The notes under the pieces were generated by a model. That model did no database searches. It saw only the letters and a list, made by a program, of their open reading frames with translations, and was not told where the DNA came from. A stretch of 64,000 nucleotides of DNA from contig NZ_JBFRBH010000001.1 in assembly GCF_040932485.1 (NCBI RefSeq), positions 3,460,212-3,524,211 of the forward strand, written 5' to 3'. A program made the position numbers and the translations under genes. How positions within the stretch are numbered: position 1 is the stretch's first letter; each line of letters begins with the position of its first letter. Shown piece by piece: positions 58,322 to 64,000 of this stretch. Origin of the DNA: Gymnodinialimonas sp. 202GB13-11 (GTDB lineage Bacteria; Pseudomonadota; Alphaproteobacteria; Rhodobacterales; Rhodobacteraceae).

Positions 58322-58358
58322 CGCCCTACGTTTGCTGCGGAGCGTGAAGCGTAGGGCG
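58322..58358 (+). repeat. Stem-loop CGCCCTACG / CGTAGGGCG
   Basis: Nine-bp perfect arms around a 19-nt loop. The style (CCCTACG..CGTAGGG with GTGAAACACA nearby) recalls dispersed palindromic intergenic elements, but only one copy is in the window. Confidence 0.4.
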
Positions 58359-58578
58359 CGGTGGCAGTGGTGTTCTTTAGGGGCGACTTGGCGACTTTGA
58401 CGGTGACTCAGGGGGGGTCGCCGTGGATGAAAGTGGAAAGCCCTTGAGAGGAAGGGTAATGGCTTCAATTTTTCTTGCGAATTCAACTAGCTATTCAAAA
58501 TGTGAATTCTGTTGCTTGTTTTGTCAGTCTTACCCGTGAATGATCGTTCTATGGTTTTCAAAAACGAGACGATAACTA

Positions 58579-59730
58579 ATGACTATCACCCGCCTAACGT
58601 TAGTAAAATCACTAGCGATATTCTTTATCGCCAGCTCCTCGAACGCGCAATCGGTAGACGACCAATGCAGCTTCATTCTAGAACTTTCGCGCCAATCGAC
58701 TAGCGCTCTCACGGACGAGACTCTTAGGGCCGCAGAACTCCGTGATAGTTGTGATATCGGTTATAATCTCTTTATGGAGGAAAGCAGTTCCAGCTCTGGC
58801 GGTTCAATTGAGATCTTTGGTCAAGGGCGTGGCGGTGGTGGTGCATCGGACCTTAGCATGGTGACCGAAGAGTCTTACCGCGAGACTTGCGAGCTCCTTG
58901 AGAGGACCAATTTTCGTACTGCAATGTCAGAGACCATCAGAGATGAAGTCTCTCCTCTTGCATTCGCAGTCTTGAGTCAATGTATCGGCGAAGTCGCAAA
59001 CTCTATCGGCCAATCAGCCTTCATTTTTCCCAACAATACCCTGGATGGAGAGTATATTGTTCGGCTTGAACAGAACTCAAATATTCGCCCCATCGTTATT
59101 GAGCAAATCACACCCGGTGACGTTTGCACTATAGATAGTGAACAAATTGTAACTCCGAGTAGTCATCCTTTATCAAGAATTGACCTGGAGTGTGTAAATG
59201 AAAATCCGGGCGACCTTCGGATAGCAATTAATCTGTCAGTGGGAAGTATCCCGGTGATAGCGCTCCCAGGAGAACGCCCGTCGCAGAACATGAGAATTTC
59301 GGTGGAGTCCTTCTATTCTGATGCTGACCTGCGGAGTTGGGTTCTGCAAGAAATTCAATTGTTTGATCGTGAAGGGTCCGTAATACCGTTTGAGATTACA
59401 AGCGTGTCTAGTTGTTTCGAAAACTGCACAGTCCGAGGTGGCGACCAGTTAAGCGATGGAAGTGTTGCTGCAAATAATTTTTGGGCACCTGATTACTCAG
59501 TAGATTCTGAGGGAGCTTGGATAGAGTTGGAACACGCTGAAGCCGTCATTGAGAGGGTAAGGGTAGTTCAATGGTCCGATGCGGGATGTATGGCCAACTG
59601 CCAAGACCCAGATTCGTCGACCGTCCGGGCGAATGCAAGACACCTCCTCTTCGAATTGAACGGAGGGGCCGAGCGAATTGCTGTGCGGTTGTTGGATCAG
59701 GGCGATCAGACAGTGGTCTTACGAAACTGA
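58579..59730 (+). CDS. Secreted protein of unknown function, AT-richer gene
   Basis: 383 residues with signal peptide (ASSSNA-Q, about residue 23). The mature region has helical segments with spaced cysteines (DDQCSF, LRDSCDIG, YRETCELL, LSQCIGE), a Ser/Gly linker, then a beta-rich C-terminal half with two further Cys pairs. Not recognised. It uses codons such as ATA, AGA and TTA far more than its neighbours and is clearly AT-richer, which points to acquisition. The edge gene at 63479 has a similar N-terminal architecture. Confidence 0.75.
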   Translation: MTITRLTLVKSLAIFFIASSSNAQSVDDQCSFILELSRQSTSALTDETLRAAELRDSCDIGYNLFMEESSSSSGGSIEIFGQGRGGGGASDLSMVTEESYRETCELLERTNFRTAMSETIRDEVSPLAFAVLSQCIGEVANSIGQSAFIFPNNTLDGEYIVRLEQNSNIRPIVIEQITPGDVCTIDSEQIVTPSSHPLSRIDLECVNENPGDLRIAINLSVGSIPVIALPGERPSQNMRISVESFYSDADLRSWVLQEIQLFDREGSVIPFEITSVSSCFENCTVRGGDQLSDGSVAANNFWAPDYSVDSEGAWIELEHAEAVIERVRVVQWSDAGCMANCQDPDSSTVRANARHLLFELNGGAERIAVRLLDQGDQTVVLRN

Positions 59731-59765
59731 ACAGTGGGTGTTGTCTGGTTGTGGTGTGGCGATAG

Positions 59766-61058
59766 CTAAACCACCACCTCCACCCGTTCCTGCTCGCCCA
59801 CGCCGAACACCCGCTTATAGCGCTCGATCTCGGCGTCCGGCCCCATAGCTTTCTCGGGGTTGTCGCTCAATTTGACCGTCGCCTTCCCGTTCGCCGATAT
59901 AGCCTTGCAGACCAAGCTGAACGGAGCCAGCGCGTCGTCTTCCACCAAGCCCCGGAAGTCATTCGTCAGGAGCGTGCCCCAACCGAAGCTCACCCGGACG
60001 CGGCCTGCGAATTGTTTGTGGAGGGTCTCGATCTTGTCGACGTCCAGCCCGTCGGAGAAGATCACCAGTTTCTCGCGGGGGTCTTCGCCGCGGCTTTTCC
60101 ACCAGTTGATGGCGATCTCGGCGCCGGTGGCGGGGTCGCCGCTGTCGATGCGGATGCCGGTCCAGCCGGCGAGCCAGTCGGGGGCGTCTCTCAAGAAGCC
60201 ATTGGTGCCGTAGGTGTCGGGCAGGATGATGCGGAGGTTGCCGTCGTGTTCCTCGTGCCAATCGGAGAGCACGTCATAGGGGGCGGCGGCGAGGGCCGTG
60301 TCGTCCTCGGCCAGGGCGGCGTAGACCATGGGGAGTTCGTGGGCGTTGGTGCCGATGGCCTCCAGATCGCGGTTCTTGGCGATGAGGCAGTTGGACGTGC
60401 CAGCGAAGCTGTCGCCGAGGCCTTCGCGCATGGCCTGCACGGCCCAATCCTGCCAGAGGAAGGAATGCCGCCGCCTTGTGCCGAAATCTGCGATGCGCAG
60501 GTCGGGGGTCTGTTGCAGGCGTTCGATCTTTTCCCAGAGCTTGGTCATGGCGCGGGCATAGAGGACTTGGAGTTCGAACTTGCCCATGCGGTTGAGGACG
60601 GCGCGGCCGCGGAGTTCCATGAGGACGGAGAGGGCGGGGATTTCCCAGAGCATGACCTCGGGCCAGGCGCCCTCAAAGGTGAGTTCGTATTGATCGCCCA
60701 CGCGTTCCAGGTGGTAGGGGGGCAATTGCAGGGCTTCGAACCAGTCCATGAATTCGGGCGAGAACATCTGCCGTTGGCCGTAGAAGGTGTTGCCGCGCAT
60801 CCAGGTGCTTTCGCCGCGGGTGAGGCGGAGGGTGCGGATGTGGTCGAGTTGTTCGCGCAGTTCGCCTTCGTCGATGAGGTCGGCCAGCGGGATGGATTTG
60901 GTGCGGTTGATGAGGGAGAAGGTGACCTGCGTGTCGGGTTTGTTGCGGAAGACCGACTGGCACATCAGGAGTTTGTAGAAATCGGTGTCGATCAGGGACC
61001 GGACGATCGGGTCGATCTTCCATTTGTGGTTCCAGACACGGGTGGCGATGTCGACCAT
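59766..61058 (-). CDS. pncB: Nicotinate phosphoribosyltransferase
   Basis: 430-residue enzyme making nicotinate mononucleotide from nicotinate and PRPP in NAD salvage. The N-terminus [16 protein letters not shown] and [12 protein letters not shown] (about residues 214-225; contains the phosphorylated-His region) are family signatures, with [11 protein letters not shown] (about 304) in the phosphoribosyl site. ATG 61058 has GGAGAG upstream; the frame continues 47 codons further upstream without similarity. Slightly longer than E. coli PncB (400). Confidence 0.93.
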   Translation of the reverse strand: MVDIATRVWNHKWKIDPIVRSLIDTDFYKLLMCQSVFRNKPDTQVTFSLINRTKSIPLADLIDEGELREQLDHIRTLRLTRGESTWMRGNTFYGQRQMFSPEFMDWFEALQLPPYHLERVGDQYELTFEGAWPEVMLWEIPALSVLMELRGRAVLNRMGKFELQVLYARAMTKLWEKIERLQQTPDLRIADFGTRRRHSFLWQDWAVQAMREGLGDSFAGTSNCLIAKNRDLEAIGTNAHELPMVYAALAEDDTALAAAPYDVLSDWHEEHDGNLRIILPDTYGTNGFLRDAPDWLAGWTGIRIDSGDPATGAEIAINWWKSRGEDPREKLVIFSDGLDVDKIETLHKQFAGRVRVSFGWGTLLTNDFRGLVEDDALAPFSLVCKAISANGKATVKLSDNPEKAMGPDAEIERYKRVFGVGEQERVEVVV

Positions 61059-61313
61059 GCTTGGGCTCTCCGATGTTGCAGGAGCGGTTAGAGCAAGGTC
61101 AGCGGGGGGAGGCAAGCGGCCTGTTTTGGGCGTTGCGGGGGTGCGTTTGGCCGAAATTCGCCGGTTTTTCGGTGTTTCTGCCTCTTTTTTCGTTTTCACG
61201 ACAAACTAATGGATCGGTTTCGGCGCCGTGGTTAGCGTAAAGGAATGTGACGCAGGGGAATGCCTCACGCGGGCCCGGCCTGGTGTCACGTCAACGGCAC
61301 AAGGGACAGCATC

Positions 61314-61745
61314 ATGAAATTAGTCATCGGACTGGATGGCCAAAGCTCGGGGGAGAAAGCCCTCGACTTTGCCAAGAGTATCGCCAAGGCCAGTGAGGCC
61401 TGCGAGTTGATCGTGGTTTACGTGATCGAATGGTCACCGTTCTCGTTCCAGACGGCGGAAGAGAATGAGCAGCGGCACAAGCGGCGTGAGGAAGAGATCG
61501 CGATTGCGATGGAGCGGGTGGTGGAGCCTGCGGTCGCGTCGTTGAAGGCGGCTGGGCATGAGGCACGGGCCATCGTGCGGCACGGGGATGTGGCCGATAC
61601 GATTGACGCGATTGCCCATGACGAGGGTGCCACGCAGATCGTGGTCGCCCGGTCCAGCGCCGGGGGTTTCTCGTCACGCATCTTCGGAAGCTCAACCGCC
61701 AATCTGGTCATGAACGCGCGCGTTCCTGTCACCGTCGTCGCATAA
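61314..61745 (+). CDS. Universal stress protein (UspA family)
   Basis: 143-residue single Usp domain. The C-terminal nucleotide-binding motif is visible as VVARSSAGGFSSRIFGSSTANLV (first 20 near residues 111-130): G-x2-G-x9-G-S type, so the ATP-binding subclass is likely. AAGGGA precedes ATG 61314. It is 12 bp upstream of a sodium:alanine symporter, and Usp domains often modulate neighbouring transporters. Confidence 0.9.
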   Translation: MKLVIGLDGQSSGEKALDFAKSIAKASEACELIVVYVIEWSPFSFQTAEENEQRHKRREEEIAIAMERVVEPAVASLKAAGHEARAIVRHGDVADTIDAIAHDEGATQIVVARSSAGGFSSRIFGSSTANLVMNARVPVTVVA

Positions 61746-61757
61746 GGATCCGGGCAC

Positions 61758-63314
61758 ATGAAAAAGCTATCTACACTTCTATTTGCGTGGGTCGCCTATC
61801 TGGCCGTTTCCATGCCCGCCTTCGCGCAAGAGGCTGCGGCCACGCTCGACGAGCAGGTGAACGCGGCATTTGCCAGTGCGACGGGTTGGTTCGTGAATTT
61901 CATCTTCATGTCGATCCCGGGCACGAATTTTCCGTGGATTGTGATGTGGCTGGTGATCGGTGCGACGGTGTTCACGATCTACTTCGCTGCCGTGCAGTTC
62001 CGGTTCTTCGGCCATGCCATTGCGCTGGTGAAGGGCGACTATTCCGACCCCAACGATGCGGGTGAGGTGAGCCACTTTCAGGCGCTGGCCACAGCCCTTT
62101 CGGGCACGGTCGGCCTTGGTAACATCGCGGGCGTCGCGGTGGCCGTAGGCATTGGCGGGCCCGGGGCGACGTTCTGGATGATCCTTGCGGGTCTTCTGGG
62201 GATGGCGTCGAAGTTCACCGAGTGCACCTTGGGCGTGAAATACCGCAATGAATACCCGGACGGGACCGTTTCGGGTGGTCCGATGTACTACATCTCGAAA
62301 GGCTTCAACGAGCTGGGCTTGCCGGGGGGTAAGATCCTGGCCGTTCTGTTCTCGATCTTCTGTATTCTGGGTGCGCTGGGCGGGGGCAACATGTTCCAGG
62401 CCAATCAGGCGCATGTGCAGATCACGCAGATCACCGGCGAATTCCCTGGCTGGATCACCGGCCTTGTTTTTGCGGCGGTGGTGTTCGCGGTCATCGTGGG
62501 TGGTATCAAATCCATCGCGCGCGTGACCGAGAAGATCGTGCCGTTCATGGGCATCCTTTATGTCGGTGCGGCCATCGTGGTTCTGATCGTGAACATCGAC
62601 ATGATCGGCTGGGCCTTTGGCCAGATCTTTGCGGGTGCCTTCACGGGCCTCGGCGTTGCGGGCGGCTTTGTCGGCGCACTGATCCAGGGCTTCAAGCGCG
62701 CGGCGTTCTCGAACGAGGCGGGCGTGGGCTCGGCGGCGATTGCACACTCGGCGGTGAAAACCAAAGAGCCGATCACCGAAGGGTTCGTTTCGCTTCTGGA
62801 GCCGCTGATCGATACGGTTGTGATCTGCACGATGACGGCCTTGGTCATCATCATCTCGCAGCAGCTGATCATCGACGCTGAGACCGGCAACTACATGCTG
62901 AACGAAGCAGGCTCGGCCATTGCAACCGTGGACGGCAACGGCGGTGTCGCGCTGACATCCGCAGCGTTTGGGTCGGCCATTGGCTGGTTCCCGTTCGTGC
63001 TGGCGATTGCGGTGATCCTGTTCGCGTTCTCGACCATGATCTCCTGGTCCTACTACGGGTTGAAGGCGTGGACGTACCTGTTTGGCGAAGGGAAGACGAC
63101 GGAGCTGATCTTCAAGCTGATCTTCTGTGTGTTCATCGTGATTGGTGCGGCGGCCAGCCTTGGGCCGGTCATCGACTTCTCGGACGCGGCGATCTTTGCG
63201 ATGGCTGTGGTCAACATCTTCTGCCTCTACTTCCTGATGAAGGTCGTGAAGCAGGAGCTGGCCTCTTACAGCGCGCGTCTGCGGTCGGGTGAGATCAAGA
63301 AGTTCACGCACTGA
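61758..63314 (+). CDS. Sodium:alanine symporter (AGCS family)
   Basis: 518-residue inner-membrane symporter. An unusual N-terminus with a cleavable-looking leader (MPAFA-Q near residue 22) precedes about ten helices. The family motif is VGLGNIAGVAVAVGIGGPGA (about residues 118-137), and RAAFSNEAGVGSA (about 313-325) is also typical. It imports alanine or glycine with sodium. AAGGA lies ahead of ATG 61758. Ends at a strong terminator. Confidence 0.92.
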   Translation: MKKLSTLLFAWVAYLAVSMPAFAQEAAATLDEQVNAAFASATGWFVNFIFMSIPGTNFPWIVMWLVIGATVFTIYFAAVQFRFFGHAIALVKGDYSDPNDAGEVSHFQALATALSGTVGLGNIAGVAVAVGIGGPGATFWMILAGLLGMASKFTECTLGVKYRNEYPDGTVSGGPMYYISKGFNELGLPGGKILAVLFSIFCILGALGGGNMFQANQAHVQITQITGEFPGWITGLVFAAVVFAVIVGGIKSIARVTEKIVPFMGILYVGAAIVVLIVNIDMIGWAFGQIFAGAFTGLGVAGGFVGALIQGFKRAAFSNEAGVGSAAIAHSAVKTKEPITEGFVSLLEPLIDTVVICTMTALVIIISQQLIIDAETGNYMLNEAGSAIATVDGNGGVALTSAAFGSAIGWFPFVLAIAVILFAFSTMISWSYYGLKAWTYLFGEGKTTELIFKLIFCVFIVIGAAASLGPVIDFSDAAIFAMAVVNIFCLYFLMKVVKQELASYSARLRSGEIKKFTH

Positions 63315-63334
63315 GCAGAGCGGATGTGACATTG

Positions 63335-63370
63335 GGAGAGGCCGTGGGGAAACCTGCGGCCTCTCCTTTT
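63335..63370 (+). terminator. Rho-independent terminator after the AGCS symporter
   Basis: Perfect 10-bp stem GGAGAGGCCG / CGGCCTCTCC with a 12-nt loop and TTTT, 20 bp after the stop codon. Confidence 0.88.
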
Positions 63371-63478
63371 GTGCTGAGCGCGGAAAAATGATCTTTAACA
63401 TGGGGATATTGCCCCAAAGACCGGGCGTTCGTGCAAGGGTAGGCAGGACGCACGCTTTGCAGTTGAAGGACCCTTTCC

Positions 63479-64000
63479 ATGCGCCCCACTTATCTGATTG
63501 CCCTCTTTTCCCTGACCACCACTGCGGCCTTTGGGCAGACGGCGATTGATCGCTGCACGGGATTGCTGGATGCGGAGTTGATCGACCGATCCTCCGTCAG
63601 TGAGACGCGACAGACGATCATGAATGAGTTTGCCAGTTTCTGTTCGCAGGAAGGATCGCTGAGTGAGGCGTTTGAGGGGACGAGTTTCGGATTTCAGGGC
63701 GCGATGCAGCGGGGGCGGAACTCGGGGTCGGCGGGCCTGAGCTTTGACAGTACCAGCGGCGAGACGGAGGCTTGGTTTCGCAATGTCTGCGATCAGGGGT
63801 CGAGCGCGTTTTCGGATTTCCTGCAGACGGACAGTTTCATCACGTCCGGCGCGGGGGTGACGCAGCAATACAATGAATGCGTCGCCACTTTGGTGAGTGC
63901 GGGTCAGACCTTCCTGACCGGCGAATTGAGCGAGACCGGCGTGCTGGAACGCTTCACGGTGCAGTTCCGGTATGAAGCGGGAAGCTCCGGCCCGCGCACG
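63479..64000 (+). CDS. Secreted protein of unknown function (3' end missing)
   Basis: The first 174 codons are visible and the frame is open to the right edge. Signal peptide ends TTAAFG-Q near residue 19. The mature part has cysteines in IDRCTGLL, FASFCSQE, FRNVCDQG and YNECVATL, spaced like those of the 58579 protein, followed by a beta-rich start (LERFTVQFRY). GAAGGA precedes ATG 63479. Function unknown. Confidence 0.7.
   Translation, partial: MRPTYLIALFSLTTTAAFGQTAIDRCTGLLDAELIDRSSVSETRQTIMNEFASFCSQEGSLSEAFEGTSFGFQGAMQRGRNSGSAGLSFDSTSGETEAWFRNVCDQGSSAFSDFLQTDSFITSGAGVTQQYNECVATLVSAGQTFLTGELSETGVLERFTVQFRYEAGSSGPRT

Larger units (their letters stand above)
58133..58578 (+). other. 446-bp non-coding spacer with inverted and direct repeats
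   Basis: No convincing gene; a 114-codon minus-strand frame (58142-58486) has no plausible protein features. It holds a perfect 18-bp palindrome right after arfB (58138-58155), CGCCCTACG/CGTAGGGCG (58322-58330 with 58350-58358), and GTGAAACACA twice (58234, 58272). Base composition drops towards the AT-richer gene that follows, suggesting the edge of inserted DNA. Confidence 0.6.

Noticed and set aside
58234-58358. CRISPR array or integron site
   Set aside because: Only two 10-bp direct repeats and one stem-loop; no regular spacing, no cas or integrase gene.
58142-58486. 114-codon minus-strand frame in the spacer after arfB
   Set aside because: Composition (Pro/His/Thr-rich), lack of ribosome site and overlap with palindromes argue against a gene.
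61779-63401. 540-codon open frame antisense to the AGCS symporter
   Set aside because: Arg/His/Asp-rich composition typical of the opposite frame of a high-GC membrane gene; no family motifs and the plus-strand gene is certain.

Overview
The window reads as chromosomal DNA of a high-GC alphaproteobacterium, most likely a member of the Rhodobacteraceae (Roseobacter-like). This rests on gene style and content: the hslO-nudix-cca block, rimP-nusA-ylxR-infB, dapA beside a lytic transglycosylase, many small secreted unknowns, dense packing with ATGA/TGATG overlaps, and strong GC bias at third codon positions. The genus cannot be fixed from sequence alone. No rRNA, tRNA, CRISPR array, insertion sequence or prophage was seen.

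Layout. 1-6646 (minus): hslO, a CoA-pyrophosphatase Nudix, cca, a LysE exporter and two half-size ABC exporters, the second cut by the left edge. 6800-13601: an envelope polysaccharide block with a GT4 glycosyltransferase, galE, a UDP-glucuronate-epimerase-like SDR, a cupin, ugd, a small secreted protein and kdsD. 13698-20131: a Nudix, a response-regulator phosphatase divergent from an Hpt protein, ilvA, a membrane protein, argG, a GNAT and an SCP2 protein. 20138-26062 (minus): fadH, three proteins of unknown function and ilvD. 26196-35052: a CPBP protease, accD, folC, a secreted unknown with a CatA-like acetyltransferase, a cytochrome c lipoprotein, LysE, an ASCH-like protein, zapE and an MFS carrier. 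35049-41573: an OCD-family enzyme, a HAD phosphatase, fghA, an AEC transporter with a divergent TetR regulator, a NYN-LOTUS protein, a secreted unknown and glutathione-dependent formaldehyde dehydrogenase. 41649-42790: three consecutive I78-type inhibitor-like secreted proteins. 42928-48422: rimP-nusA-ylxR-infB. 48540-57409: a second copy of the small secreted family, tspO, a lytic transglycosylase, dapA, trmO, smpB, a Gly-rich membrane protein, sseA, a GNAT, tyrB and yhhQ. 57410-58132: an unusual mini-ORF transcript followed by arfB. 58133-59730: a 446-bp spacer and an AT-richer secreted gene that looks acquired. 59766-64000: pncB, a universal stress protein, an AGCS sodium:alanine symporter and an edge-truncated secreted gene.

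The most unusual locus is 57463-57634. An 18-codon ORF is preceded by a Shine-Dalgarno element complementary to essentially the whole single-stranded 3' tail of 16S rRNA. A downstream anti-SD copy can fold back on it, and a strong intrinsic terminator follows. The ribosome-rescue gene arfB begins 78 nt further on, and smpB lies about 4 kb upstream. Other notable points are an intrinsic terminator only 17 nt upstream of rimP (probable attenuator), a hairpin that buries the ribosome-binding site of the middle I78 gene, helically phased TCAC half-sites upstream of the 12255 gene, and a triple inverted repeat upstream of the ASCH-like gene.
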